A DNA stretch of 64,000 bases from Flaviflagellibacter sp963786225 (GCA_963786225.1 CAWAYQ010000009.1:62001-126000), one strand, 5' to 3'. Positions 49,089 to 60,820 are shown, counted from the first letter of the stretch. Numbers and translations: made by a program. Notes: generated by a model not told the origin, from the sequence alone.

Positions 49089-49223
49089 TCAGCGGCCGAG
49101 CGCTTCGATTTCAGCGAAGGTCGAGGGCGGGCCCTTCGCTTCGATCATCGTGAACGGCAGCGATATGAACAGCAGCGCGCCCAGATAGGCCGCGAGCATC
49201 AGAAGATTGCGCTTGAGCGACAT
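49089..49223 (-). CDS. Small single-span membrane protein (44 residues)
   Basis: The frame starts MSLKRNLLMLAAYLGALLF and reads on as ISLPFTMIEAKGPPSTFAEI with a short end. It has one hydrophobic helix (residues about 7-24) and a short polar tail. The SD CTGGAGG lies 6 nt before the ATG, which is strong support for so short a gene. No family recognised; the function is unknown. It is 100 bp downstream of xerC on the same strand, with a perfect 8-bp hairpin (GAAGGTTC, loop TAG, 49256-49274) between the two. Confidence 0.6.
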   Translation of the reverse strand: MSLKRNLLMLAAYLGALLFISLPFTMIEAKGPPSTFAEIEALGR

Positions 49224-49323
49224 CGTCGCCTCCAGAAAAAGTTTCGTTCGTTGGTGAAGGTTCTAGGAACCTTCCGTTTCCAGCGAATGTCTTCTTCTGT
49301 GTCGTCGGGGAAATGATTCCGGT

Positions 49324-50277
49324 TCACGCCCGGGGATGCGCGGCGGCGTGAATCGCGATCAGCCGGGCGGTGTCGACCTCGGTGTAGATCTGGGTCGTCG
49401 ACAGGCTGGCATGGCCGAGAAGCTCCTGGATCGAGCGCAGATCGCCCCCGCGCGCCAGGAGATGCGTTGCAAACGAATGGCGCAGCGCATGGGGCGTTGC
49501 GGTGTCCGGCAGACCGAGTGCGCCGCGCATCTCCTGCATCGCGCGTTGCACGATCCGCGGTGACAGCGGGCCTCCCTTGGCGCCGAGAAAGAGCGGCCCG
49601 TCGGGCTCGAGCGTCCACGGACAGAGCGAAAGATAATCGGCGACCGCATGGGCGACGGAAGGGATCACGGGTACCTGGCGCGTCTTCCCGCCTTTGCCGG
49701 TGACGGTCAGGGCACGGCCGCCCTCGTTCGGCGCCTCGCGCCGGGTCAGCGACAGAGCCTCGGCGATACGTAATCCGCAGCCATAGAGCAGCGCCAGCAC
49801 GGCGGCGTCCCGGGCCAAAACCCAGGCCTCCCGCTCTTCGCCCGCGCGCGTGTCGACATCGACCATGCGGCGGGCCGAAACGGCGGACATGGGCTTCGGC
49901 AGGCTGCGCGCGATCTTCGGAGCGCGGATGGCGCTGAGCGCCGAGGCTGAGCCGTTGCCGCCACGCTCAAGAAACCGCGCAAAGGAGCGGGCCGCCGCCA
50001 GCGCGCGCATCACGGAACGGCTCGAAAGCCCTTCCTTGCGCCGGCGGGCAAGAAAGGCACGCACGTCGCGCGGCGCGAGACCCTTCAGGCCGTCCAGCGA
50101 GGCCGGGCCACCGAGATGTTCCTGCAGAAAGCCAAGGAAAAACCGCACATCGCGGCCATAGGCCTCGACCGAAAGCGGCGACAGGCGGCGCTCGTCGGCG
50201 AGATGAGCGGTCCACGCCGCGTAGGCCGCCTTCACATCCGGAGCGGCAGGGAGGTCGATCTGGACGGTGTCGGACAT
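49324..50277 (-). CDS. xerC: Tyrosine recombinase XerC
   Basis: Site-specific recombinase that resolves chromosome dimers at dif with XerD; 317 residues from ATG 50277. N-terminal SAM-like core-binding domain (about 18-105), catalytic domain after about 130. Active-site residues in order: R170 (YGCGLR170IAEAL), a lysine in the beta-hairpin TGKGGKTR near 195-199, H263 and R266 in PHALRHSFATHLL, H289 in LGHASLSTTQIY, and Y298. A start six codons upstream is also open. No att-like repeats or integrase cargo are near, so it is the housekeeping enzyme. Location near priA matches other Hyphomicrobiales. Confidence 0.93.
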   Translation of the reverse strand: MSDTVQIDLPAAPDVKAAYAAWTAHLADERRLSPLSVEAYGRDVRFFLGFLQEHLGGPASLDGLKGLAPRDVRAFLARRRKEGLSSRSVMRALAAARSFARFLERGGNGSASALSAIRAPKIARSLPKPMSAVSARRMVDVDTRAGEEREAWVLARDAAVLALLYGCGLRIAEALSLTRREAPNEGGRALTVTGKGGKTRQVPVIPSVAHAVADYLSLCPWTLEPDGPLFLGAKGGPLSPRIVQRAMQEMRGALGLPDTATPHALRHSFATHLLARGGDLRSIQELLGHASLSTTQIYTEVDTARLIAIHAAAHPRA

Positions 50278-50371
50278 CGCGCGAGCCTCCCGCATTAGGC
50301 TTAAGAAGCAGTGACCTTCGATTGTGACAGGGCCATGGGAGACTTAGATAAACTGCCCGGGGGGAAACACC

Positions 50372-51388
50372 GTGGCCGCTGCCGCCAGGAAGAAGCGCTA
50401 CCTTTATTTCGGCCTCGGTGCAGCGGTGTTGCTCGTCTCGCTGGGCTATATCGCGATTTCGATGTGGTCGCAGCGCGCGGTGCTGGAAGCGTTCCGTCCC
50501 GGGCCGGGCGATGTTCTCCTGCTTCTGCTCGGCACCGCGATCTACGGAAGCAGCGGCTTTCTGCTGGCCGAAGCTTGGCGATATCTCCTGGTCTGGTCGG
50601 GCGAAGAGAATGTGTGCGCTCAGGAGACGCGGCGCATCTACGCCCGCACCCAGATCGCACGCTATGTCGCCGGCGGCATGGCCCAGCTCGCCAGCCGCCA
50701 GATGCTCGGCCGCATCTCCGGCTGGACCCATCTCGGCCTCGGCGTGTCCGGGCTGCTCGAACTTTCCTCGCAGATTTCCGTGGGCGCCATCATCACGCTC
50801 CTGGCTGTGGCGGCCACGGGCCTGCAAACCGGCCGTGAAATGGGTGAAGCCGCCGGGCTCCTCCTCGCAATTATCGGGGGGATACTCTTCATACTCCCGC
50901 GCATTACCCGGTCGATCATCGCGCGCTACGGCGCGGAATTCAGCACCCGTCTGGCACAGTGGCGCCTCATCCGCCTCTGGCCGGCGATGCTCCTCCATCT
51001 CGGCTTCTTCGTGGGCGGCGGGATCGTGCTCGACCTTGTCATCGACATCGTGACGCCCGGCGCTCCCGTGCTTTGGGATCTGCCGGCCATGGTCGGATTG
51101 TTCGCCGCCGCCTGGCTCTGCGGCTGCATCACGCCGGGCGCGCCCGCGGGCCTCGGCGTACGCGAGGCTGTCCTGGCCTACGGCCTTGCGACCATGATGC
51201 CGAGCGGAGACGCGCTGCTGGTCGCGGGCCTCCTGCGGCTCATCACGCTTGGCGGCGACCTTCTGTTCTTCGCCTGGGCCGGACGCCTGAGCGCGCGGCA
51301 GGCCAAGCGGGTCAGGCGATCGACTGACCCGTCTTCTTCCAGTCGGCCACGAACTGAGCGAGACCCTTGTCGGTCAGCGGGTGGTTGA
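50372..51388 (+). CDS. Lysylphosphatidylglycerol-synthase-like (flippase-domain) membrane protein
   Basis: Integral membrane protein, 338 residues, with about eight helices. The region AAWLCGCITPGAPAGLGVREAVLAYGLA (about 248-275) resembles the PGGLGVRE-type motif of the lysylphosphatidylglycerol synthase TM region (UPF0104), found in lipid flippases. No synthase domain follows. GTG start at 50372 with an excellent SD (GGGGGAAA). The last 25 residues (after about 51312) are Ser/Arg-rich and overlap the convergent transaldolase gene by 77 bp; this is unusual and may mean that the true end lies earlier and a frameshift hides it. Substrate unknown. Confidence 0.7.
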   Translation: MAAAARKKRYLYFGLGAAVLLVSLGYIAISMWSQRAVLEAFRPGPGDVLLLLLGTAIYGSSGFLLAEAWRYLLVWSGEENVCAQETRRIYARTQIARYVAGGMAQLASRQMLGRISGWTHLGLGVSGLLELSSQISVGAIITLLAVAATGLQTGREMGEAAGLLLAIIGGILFILPRITRSIIARYGAEFSTRLAQWRLIRLWPAMLLHLGFFVGGGIVLDLVIDIVTPGAPVLWDLPAMVGLFAAAWLCGCITPGAPAGLGVREAVLAYGLATMMPSGDALLVAGLLRLITLGGDLLFFAWAGRLSARQAKRVRRSTDPSSSSRPRTERDPCRSAGG

Positions 51389-51968
51389 CGAGGCTCTTGA
51401 TGACGGCCGCCGGGCAGGTCGCGACATCGGCGCCGATCAGGGCCGCCTCTTTCACATGGTTCGGCGAACGGACGGACGCGACCAGGATCTCGGTCTCGAG
51501 CGCCGGGTAGTTGTCGTAGATCGTGCGGATGTCCTGGATGAGTTCCATGCCGTCCATGTTGATGTCGTCGAGCCGCCCGACAAACGGCGAGATGAAGCTC
51601 GCGCCGGCCTTGGCGGCCAGAAGCGCCTGGTTGGCGGAAAAGCAGAGCGTGACGTTGACCATCGTGCCTTCGGCGCGGAAAGCCCGGCAGGCTTTCAGCC
51701 CGTCCCAGGTCATCGGCACCTTGATGACGATGTTGTCGGCGAGCTTGGCGAGCGACCGCCCCTCTTTCAGCATGCCGGCGAGATCGGTCGCGACGACTTC
51801 GGCCGACACCGGACCGGGGACGACCTCGCAAATTTCCTTCAGGATCTCGGAATAGGGCCGGTTGGCCTTCAGCACGAGCGAGGGATTGGTGGTCACGCCG
51901 TCGATCAGACCGGTTTCCGCAAGATCGCGGATTTCCGAAACGTCGGCGGTATCGACGAAGAATTTCAT
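51312..51968 (-). CDS. tal: Transaldolase-family protein (fructose-6-phosphate aldolase type)
   Basis: Small Schiff-base aldolase of the TalC/Fsa/transaldolase-3B group, 218 residues. MKFFVDTADVSEIRDLAETGLIDGVTTNPSLV is the family start; the Schiff-base lysine is K83 in DNIVIKVPMTWDGLKA, and FVGRLDDINMDGMELI follows. This short type can act as transaldolase (pentose phosphate pathway) or fructose-6-phosphate aldolase; in this order it is usually annotated as transaldolase. ATG 51968; an upstream in-frame start would add 20 unrelated residues. 3' end overlaps the membrane-protein gene tail-to-tail. Confidence 0.9.
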   Translation of the reverse strand: MKFFVDTADVSEIRDLAETGLIDGVTTNPSLVLKANRPYSEILKEICEVVPGPVSAEVVATDLAGMLKEGRSLAKLADNIVIKVPMTWDGLKACRAFRAEGTMVNVTLCFSANQALLAAKAGASFISPFVGRLDDINMDGMELIQDIRTIYDNYPALETEILVASVRSPNHVKEAALIGADVATCPAAVIKSLVNHPLTDKGLAQFVADWKKTGQSIA

Positions 51969-52039
51969 GGCGTATTGTTCCTCAGGCGGGGTCGCGGCGT
52001 GCATCGCGCGCCCGGCACTCATTTGCAAGCGGGAAGCCG

Positions 52040-52414
52040 ATGATCCTCGATCATATAGGAATTGGCGTCAGCGACTATGACGGGTCGAAGGCTTTTTATG
52101 CCGCCGTCCTGAAGCCGCTCGGCATCGCCATCGCGATGGAAGGCGGCGGAACCTCCGGCTGCGGATTCGGCCGTGGTCAAAAACCTGAATTCTGGATTCA
52201 TCAGGACACGACGTTGCCTGGCCCGCTTCATATCGCGTTCGCCACGGAAAGCCGCACCGCGGTCGACGCTTTCTACAGAGCCGCGCTCGCGGCTGGGGCG
52301 CGCGACAATGGTCCGCCCGGCATCCGTGCGCACTATCACGCGAACTATTACGGCGCTTTCGTTCTCGATCCCGACGGCCACAATGTCGAGGCGGTCTGCC
52401 ACACGCCCGCATGA
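52040..52414 (+). CDS. VOC family (glyoxalase/bleomycin-resistance-like) protein
   Basis: Vicinal-oxygen-chelate fold protein of 124 residues. It opens MILDHIGIGVSDYDGSKAFY and ends AFVLDPDGHNVEAVCH, the paired beta-alpha-beta metal-site strands. Candidate metal ligands are His5, His75 (GPLHIAFA) and Glu118. Substrate unknown; members include lyases, isomerases and resistance proteins. Its stop overlaps the priA start (ATGA), so the two are cotranslated, although no functional link is evident. Confidence 0.87.
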   Translation: MILDHIGIGVSDYDGSKAFYAAVLKPLGIAIAMEGGGTSGCGFGRGQKPEFWIHQDTTLPGPLHIAFATESRTAVDAFYRAALAAGARDNGPPGIRAHYHANYYGAFVLDPDGHNVEAVCHTPA

Positions 52415-54579
52415 GCAAAACCCGCGTCGAGGTTCTTTTGCCGGTCGCGCTCGACCGGAGCTTCACCTATTCGGTGCCGGACGGGCTCGATGTGAAGCCC
52501 GGCGAGATCGTGGAGGTGCCGCTCGGCGGACGGATGCAGGCCGGCGTGGTCTGGGGTCCGGGCGATCCGGATGTCCCCGAAAAGAAACTCAAGCCGGTCA
52601 GCGCCGCGTTCGACTTGCCGCGCCTGACGCCGGAGCTTCTGCGCTTCGTCACCTGGATCGCGCGCTACACTCTGTCGCCCGCCGGCATGGTGCTGCGCAT
52701 CGCGCTGCGCGGCGCACGGCATGTCGGCGAAGAATCGCCGCGGCGCGCGGTTGTCGCGACCGGCGAACAGCCCGCGCGCATGACGGCCGCGCGGGCGCGC
52801 GTACTGGAAAAGACATCGGACAATCTTGCCCGAACCAGGGCCGATCTCGCCCGCGAGACCGGCGCGTCGGTCGGCGTGATCGACGGCCTCGTCAAGGACG
52901 GCGCGCTCAGGATCGTCGAACTCCCGCCCGAACCGATCGGATCGGGGCTCGATCCGGATTTCGCGCCGCCGGAACTTAACCCCGATCAGTCCAAAACCGC
53001 GACCGCGCTGAGCCAGGCCGTGCGCACGCGCGCGTTCTCCACCCATCTTCTCGAAGGCGTCACCGGCGCCGGCAAAACCGAAACCTATCTCGAAGCCGCC
53101 TCCGAAGCGCTCCGCATGGGCCGCCAGGCGCTGATCCTTCTCCCCGAGATCGCCCTGACGCGCACGATCATGGACCGCGTCGCCGCACGTTTCGGTTCGC
53201 CTCCCGGGGAATGGCATTCGACGGTATCGGTGAAACGCCGCGCGCGGACATGGGAAGGCGCGGCGACCGGCGAGACGCAGATCGTGGTCGGCGCGCGCTC
53301 GGCGCTCTTCCTGCCGTTCAAGGATCTCGGCCTTATCATCGTCGACGAAGAGCACGACGGGGGCTTCAAGCAGGACGACACGCCGATCTACCACGCCCGC
53401 GACATGGCGGTGGTGCGCGGTCAGATTTCGGACGCGCCCGTCGTGCTGGTCTCGGCAACGCCGAGCATCGAGACCCGCGTCAACGCCGAGGCGGGCAGGT
53501 ATGTACACCATACTTTGCCCGTCCGTTACGGCGGGCGCACCCTTCCCGACATCGCCCTCGTCGATCTCCGCGACACCCCGCCCGAGCCCGGCCGCTGGGT
53601 CGCGCCGCCGCTCGAAACGGAAGTCCGCGACACGCTTGCGCGCGGAGAGCAGGCGCTGCTGTTCCTGAACCGCCGCGGTTTCGCGCCGCTGACGCTCTGC
53701 CGCGCCTGCGGCCACCGCTTCCAGTGCCCGAACTGCACGTCCTGGCTCGTCGAACACAGATTCCGCAGAAAGCTGGTCTGCCATCATTGCGGCCATCACG
53801 AGGACGTGCCGCCCGCCTGCCCGCACTGCCACACGCCCGGAAAGCTCGCGGCGGTCGGTCCCGGCGTCGAGCGCATCCGCGACGAGGCCGCGGCTCTGTT
53901 CCCCGAGGCGCGTCTCGCCGTTCTGTCCAGCGACATCACGGTCGGCGCGGAGCGCATGCGCGCGGAACTCACCGCCATCGCCCGGCACGAGGTCGATCTC
54001 GTCGTCGGCACGCAACTCGTCACCAAGGGCCACAATTTCCCGGATCTGACGCTTGTCGGGGTGGTCGACGGCGATCTCGGCCTCTCGGCCTCCGATCCCC
54101 GCGCCGCCGAGCGTACCTTCCAGCTGCTCGAACAGGTGACGGGCCGCGCCGGGCGCGGCGACCGGCCGGGGCGCGGCCTCGTACAGACGCACGATCCCGG
54201 ACATCCCGTGATGCAGGCGCTGAAGAACCATGACGGCGCGGCATTCTATAAAGCCGAGATCGCGGCTCGCGCCGACGCCGCTTTGCCCCCCTTCGGGCGG
54301 CTCGCCAGCCTGATCGTCTCCGCGCCCGTGAAGGCGGACGCCGAAAACCACGCCCGCGCGCTCGCGCGCCTGTTCCCGGACACGTCCGGCACCCGCCTGC
54401 TCGGCCCGGCCGAGCCGCCGCTCGCGTTGATTCGGGGCCGGCATCGGGTGCGATTGATCGTGAAAGCGCCGCGCGCGGCCGATCTGTCGGGACTGATCCG
54501 CGACTGGCTCGCCAAGGCGCCGAAGGCGCCGGGCGCGATCCAGGTTCAGGTCGACGTCGATCCCATCTCGTTTCTTTAG
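52411..54579 (+). CDS. priA: Primosomal protein N' (replication restart helicase PriA)
   Basis: 3'-5' DNA helicase that reloads replication forks, 722 residues. N-terminal DNA-binding domain (about 5-105), Walker A GVTGAGKTETYLEA (about residues 217-230), DEEHDGGF Walker B (about 312-319), zinc-binding cysteine pairs in CRACGHRFQCPNC (about 430-442) and CHHCGH...CPHC (about 457-475), and helicase motifs GTQLVTKGHNFPDLTLVGVVDGD and QVTGRAGRGDRPG. Full length. It overlaps the VOC gene by ATGA. The atp operon follows after a 227-bp gap. Confidence 0.97.
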   Translation: MSKTRVEVLLPVALDRSFTYSVPDGLDVKPGEIVEVPLGGRMQAGVVWGPGDPDVPEKKLKPVSAAFDLPRLTPELLRFVTWIARYTLSPAGMVLRIALRGARHVGEESPRRAVVATGEQPARMTAARARVLEKTSDNLARTRADLARETGASVGVIDGLVKDGALRIVELPPEPIGSGLDPDFAPPELNPDQSKTATALSQAVRTRAFSTHLLEGVTGAGKTETYLEAASEALRMGRQALILLPEIALTRTIMDRVAARFGSPPGEWHSTVSVKRRARTWEGAATGETQIVVGARSALFLPFKDLGLIIVDEEHDGGFKQDDTPIYHARDMAVVRGQISDAPVVLVSATPSIETRVNAEAGRYVHHTLPVRYGGRTLPDIALVDLRDTPPEPGRWVAPPLETEVRDTLARGEQALLFLNRRGFAPLTLCRACGHRFQCPNCTSWLVEHRFRRKLVCHHCGHHEDVPPACPHCHTPGKLAAVGPGVERIRDEAAALFPEARLAVLSSDITVGAERMRAELTAIARHEVDLVVGTQLVTKGHNFPDLTLVGVVDGDLGLSASDPRAAERTFQLLEQVTGRAGRGDRPGRGLVQTHDPGHPVMQALKNHDGAAFYKAEIAARADAALPPFGRLASLIVSAPVKADAENHARALARLFPDTSGTRLLGPAEPPLALIRGRHRVRLIVKAPRAADLSGLIRDWLAKAPKAPGAIQVQVDVDPISFL

Positions 54580-54647
54580 AATCGCGCGCGAGGAATTGCT
54601 TTCGACAGGCACGCTATTCCGTCGCACTCTCCAATCACGCACTTGTG

Positions 54648-54676
54648 TTGCACCACCCACACCCGTGTGTTAGTCA
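54648..54676 (+). promoter_or_regulatory. Candidate promoter of the atpHAGDC operon
   Basis: TTGCAC (54648-54653), 17 bp, TAGTCA (54671-54676), giving a leader of about 125 nt before atpH. The leader has GC-rich stems around GGTGGGG...CCTCACC. The match to consensus is moderate. Confidence 0.35.
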
Positions 54677-54806
54677 ACCCGCGGCTGGTGGGGGCTGCCT
54701 CACCGGCCGGCCTTACACGGCCAAAACATCTCGATATTTCAAGAACTTGCTGTCGCCGATCTTGGCCGACACAGGTCTTGGATCGGACGACGAAAGATCG
54801 CCATCC

Positions 54807-55366
54807 GTGTCAGCAAACGACGCGACTCCGAACAGCATGGCCGGCCGCTACGCGACGGCTTTGTACGAGCTTGCGGACGAGACGAAATCGATTGATTCCG
54901 TGCTCGCCGAGCTTGAACGATTCGACGCACTGGTCACCGGCAGCGAGGATCTTCGCCGCCTCGTGAAAAGTCCGGTCTTCTCGGCCGAAGAACAGCTCGG
55001 CGCCATCACTGCCATTCTCGCCAAGGCGAAGATTTCCGGCATCGCCGCCAATTTCATCAAGCTCGCCGCCAAGAACCGCCGCCTGTTTGCGGTCGACGCC
55101 ATGATCCGCGCGTTCCGCGCGATCGTCGCCAAGGCACGCGGCGAACTGACGGCCCAGGTGACCGTCGCCGAACCGCTCAACGATGCCCGTACGAAGGACA
55201 TCAAGGACGCGCTTCGCGACGTCACCAAGCAGGACGTCAAGATCGACATCAAGGTCGATCCTTCCATCATCGGTGGCATCATCGTGCAGCTCGGCAGCCG
55301 CATGGTCGACGCCTCCCTGAGAACTCGCCTTTCCGCCATCCAAAACGCCATGAAAGAGGTGCGCTG

Positions 55367-55367
<1 letters not shown>
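54807..55367 (+). CDS. atpH: F1 ATP synthase subunit delta
   Basis: Peripheral-stalk subunit (OSCP equivalent) linking F1 to the b subunits, 186 residues. MAGRYATALYELADETKSID is the conserved N-terminal helix; the C-terminus holds VDPSIIGGIIVQLGSRMVDASLRTRL. I chose GTG 54807, which places ten residues before the MAGRYA block as in related proteins and gives the usual length; ATG 54837 (directly at MAGRY) is the alternative. The stop overlaps the atpA ATG by one base. Confidence 0.95.
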
Positions 55368-56896
<1,529 letters not shown>

Positions 56897-56914
56897 TCCT
56901 GAGAGCACACCGGA

Positions 56915-57787
56915 ATGGCTTCGCTTAAGGACCTCCGCACCCGCATCGCCTCGGTCAAGGCGACGCAGAAGATCACCAAGGCGATGCAGATGGTCGCCGC
57001 GGCGAAGCTGCGTCGCGCCCAGATGGCGGCCGAGGCTGCGCGTCCCTACGCCGAGCGCATGGACCGTGTTCTCGCCAATCTGGCCGCCGGCCTCGCCAAT
57101 TCGCCGGAGGCCCCGCTCCTCCTGCGCGGCACGGGCTCGACGCAGAAGCACCTCCTGATCGTCGCGACCGCAGAGCGCGGCCTCGCGGGCGCGTTCAACT
57201 CCTCGATCGCGCGCCTCGCGCGCGAACACGCCAACCGCCTGATCGCGGAAGGCAAGGACGTGACGATCCTGCCGGTGGGCCGCAAGGGCGCCGACGTGCT
57301 GCGCCGCGCCTTCGCGTCGCGCCTTCAGCCCTCGATCAATCTCCGCGAAGTGAAGCAGATCGGCTTCAACAACGCGCAGGATATCGCCCAGCAGGTGCTC
57401 GACGCGTTCGACGCCGGCGAGTTCGATGTCGCGACCCTCTTCTTCTCGCGCTTCAAATCGGTGATCGCGCAGATCCCGACCGCGCTGCAGATCATCCCGG
57501 CCGTGCTGCCGGAAGAAACGACGGCTCCGGCCGTGCCGTACGAATTCGAGCCGGAGGAAAGCGAGATCCTCGCCGACCTCCTGCCGCGCAATGTCGCGAT
57601 CCAGATTTTCCGCGCATTGCTCGAGAACGCCGCGTCCGAACAGGGCGCGCGCATGAGCGCGATGGACAATGCGACCCGCAATGCGGGCGACATGATCAAG
57701 AAGCTGACGATGAACTACAACCGCACGCGTCAGGCTCAGATCACCAAAGAACTGATCGAAATCATCTCGGGCGCGGAAGCGCTCTGA
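56915..57787 (+). CDS. atpG: F1 ATP synthase subunit gamma
   Basis: Central rotor-shaft subunit, 290 residues. N-terminal helix MASLKDLRTRIASVKATQKITKAMQMVAAAKLRRAQ and C-terminal helix EQGARMSAMDNATRNAGDMIKKLTMNYNRTRQAQITKELIEIISGAEAL form the coiled-coil shaft. Rossmann-like middle domain contains VATAERGLAGAFNSSIAR. 18 bp after atpA. Confidence 0.98.
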   Translation: MASLKDLRTRIASVKATQKITKAMQMVAAAKLRRAQMAAEAARPYAERMDRVLANLAAGLANSPEAPLLLRGTGSTQKHLLIVATAERGLAGAFNSSIARLAREHANRLIAEGKDVTILPVGRKGADVLRRAFASRLQPSINLREVKQIGFNNAQDIAQQVLDAFDAGEFDVATLFFSRFKSVIAQIPTALQIIPAVLPEETTAPAVPYEFEPEESEILADLLPRNVAIQIFRALLENAASEQGARMSAMDNATRNAGDMIKKLTMNYNRTRQAQITKELIEIISGAEAL

Positions 57788-57806
57788 CCGACGAAGGACA
57801 GCTATC

Positions 57807-59294
<1,488 letters not shown>

Positions 59295-59319
59295 CCCCGT
59301 CAGGGAAAAGGAATAGCCG

Positions 59320-59559
59320 ATGAACACCAAAGCAGCTTTGCTTGTGCTGGGCCTCCTCGCGGGCGCCCTTGTCGGCTACGTCACCCGGCCCCAGTCGGCC
59401 GAGATCAACCTGCCCGGCCTCAACATCCAGATCACCGGTGAGGGCGCGGCGGAAGGCGGCAAGCTCACCTCCGACCAGTGGCAGCACATCGGCATTTTCG
59501 CCGCGATCGGCGCGATCATCGGCCTCGGTGCCGGCGTCGTCGTCGGCCGCCGCGCCTAA
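59320..59559 (+). CDS. Small glycine-rich membrane protein between atpD and atpC, unknown function
   Basis: 79 residues. An N-terminal hydrophobic helix (4-20: KAALLVLGLLAGALVGY) is followed by a short polar segment with a pattern INLPGLNIQITG, a charged turn (KLTSDQW), and a C-terminal Gly/Ala helix (about 57-76: IGIFAAIGAIIGLGAGVVVG) ending in RR. The two helices carry GxxxG-like spacing. It is 25 bp after atpD and 12 bp before atpC, with a good SD (GGAATAG region), so it is cotranscribed with the F1 genes. It is not atpI, atpE or the zeta inhibitor. I do not recognise the family. Confidence 0.75.
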   Translation: MNTKAALLVLGLLAGALVGYVTRPQSAEINLPGLNIQITGEGAAEGGKLTSDQWQHIGIFAAIGAIIGLGAGVVVGRRA

Positions 59560-59571
59560 GGATACATCGTC

Positions 59572-59973
59572 ATGGCCTCTTTTACCTTCGAGCTGGTCTC
59601 GCCCGAACGTCTCCTCATCTCCGAACCGGCGGATGAAGTGACGGTACCGGGCGTCGAGGGTGAATTCACGGTTCTCGCCCAGCATGCGCCGTTCATCACG
59701 GTCCTGCGTCCCGGTATCGTGACGGTGAAGACCGCCGCCGAGACGCAGCGTCTTTACGTCCGCGGCGGCTTCGCCGAGGTGAACCCGGACGGCCTGACCA
59801 TTCTCGCCGACTTCGCGCTGCCTGCGGCCGAACTCGACGGCGCGGCGTTCGCCCGCGAGGTCGAGATCGCGGAAGCGGCTTTCGGCCATGCGCACAGCGA
59901 CGAGGCAAAGCGCCGGGCCCAGGAGCGGCTCGACTGGCTCAAGGACCTGCGCACGACCGCTGCCGCGCACTGA
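59572..59973 (+). CDS. atpC: F1 ATP synthase subunit epsilon
   Basis: Rotor subunit that also regulates ATPase activity, 133 residues. The N-terminal beta-sandwich opens FTFELVSPERLLISEPADEVTVPGVEGEFTVLAQHAP, with the EGEFTVLAQHAP block diagnostic. The C-terminal helical part (about 90-133) includes HSDEAKRRAQERLDWLKDL. Last gene of the atp operon; repeat copy F follows. Confidence 0.97.
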   Translation: MASFTFELVSPERLLISEPADEVTVPGVEGEFTVLAQHAPFITVLRPGIVTVKTAAETQRLYVRGGFAEVNPDGLTILADFALPAAELDGAAFAREVEIAEAAFGHAHSDEAKRRAQERLDWLKDLRTTAAAH

Positions 59974-59984
59974 CGCTCCTTGTT

Positions 59985-60122
59985 ACCTCTCCCGTGGGGA
60001 GAGGTCGGACAGCGCGGAGCGCTGCCGGGTGAGGGCGTAGAACCTATCGAGAGCTCGCACCCCTCACCCCGCTCAAGCCTTCCGGCTTGAGTCGGCCCTC
60101 TCCCTTCAGGAGAGGGAGACCC
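59985..60122. repeat. Intergenic palindromic repeat, copy F (variant)
   Basis: Between atpC and tenA. Left hairpin CCTCTCCC-gt-GGGGAGAGG, inner hairpin around CAGCGCGGAGCGCTG, right inner arm CCCTCACCCCGCTCAAGCC-ttccGGCTTGAG, terminal hairpin CCCTCTCCC-ttca-GGAGAGGG. Closest to copy D in its CTCTCC arms. Confidence 0.82.
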
Positions 60123-60134
60123 AGAGGAAACGCC

Positions 60135-60798
60135 ATGCCCTTCAGCGCCGACGCCTGGAACGCCAACAAGGCCCTCTACGAGACGATCCGCACCATGCCG
60201 TTCAACGCGGCGCTCGCGGACGGCACGCTGACCGAGGACCGTTTCAAGCACTACATCATCCAGGATGCGCACTATCTGATCGCGTTCGGCCGCGCGCTCG
60301 CGGTCGCCGCCGCCAAGGCCGACGATCGCGGACGGCATCGTCCAGTTCGCCGAGGGCGCGAAAGTCGCGATCATCGTCGAGCGCGCGCTGCATGCCGACT
60401 ACTTCAAGCGCTTCGACGTCAGCGCCAAGGACTTCGCGGCGACACCACTCTCGCCGGTCTGCCACCATTATTCGAACTATCTGATCGCGACGGCCTGGTC
60501 GGAGAGCTATCCGGTCGTGCTCGCGGCGCTGCTGCCCTGCTTCTGGATCTATGCCGAGGTCGGCCGCGACATCCATGCCCGCGCCGCGAAGGACAATCCC
60601 TACCAGGCCTGGATCGACACCTATGCGGGCGACGACTTCCACGACGCGGTGAAGGCCGTGGTCGAGACGACGGACCGCGTCGCGGCGAAGGCTTCGCCGG
60701 AGACGCTCAAGGCCATGCACGCGGCGTTCACGCGCGCGACGCAGCTCGAATGGATGTTCTGGGACTCGGCCTGGAACCTCGGCGACTGGCCCGTCTGA
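60135..60798 (+). pseudogene. tenA: TenA family protein (aminopyrimidine aminohydrolase / thiaminase II), frameshifted
   Basis: TenA family, which hydrolyses thiamin degradation products to salvage the pyrimidine moiety. Residues 1-64 (MPFSADAWNANKALYETIRT... to ...AAKADD) are in one frame. The rest (ADGIVQFAEGAKVAII...) is in the next: it has the catalytic cysteine in LSPVCHHYSNYL, FWIYAEVG, NPYQAWIDTYAGDDF and the ending LEWMFWDSAWNLGDWPV. The switch is at about 60327, where one extra base after GACGAT breaks the frame; without it a protein of about 220 residues, the normal length, is restored. SD AGAGGAAA. Likely a sequence error because both halves are fully conserved. Confidence 0.87.
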
Positions 60799-60820
60799 CG
60801 AATAGTCTGACGGCCCCGCG

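Noticed and set aside
49324..50277. xerC considered as an integrase of a genomic island
   Set aside because: Residues and neighbourhood fit housekeeping XerC; no tRNA, att repeats, cargo genes or base-composition change nearby.
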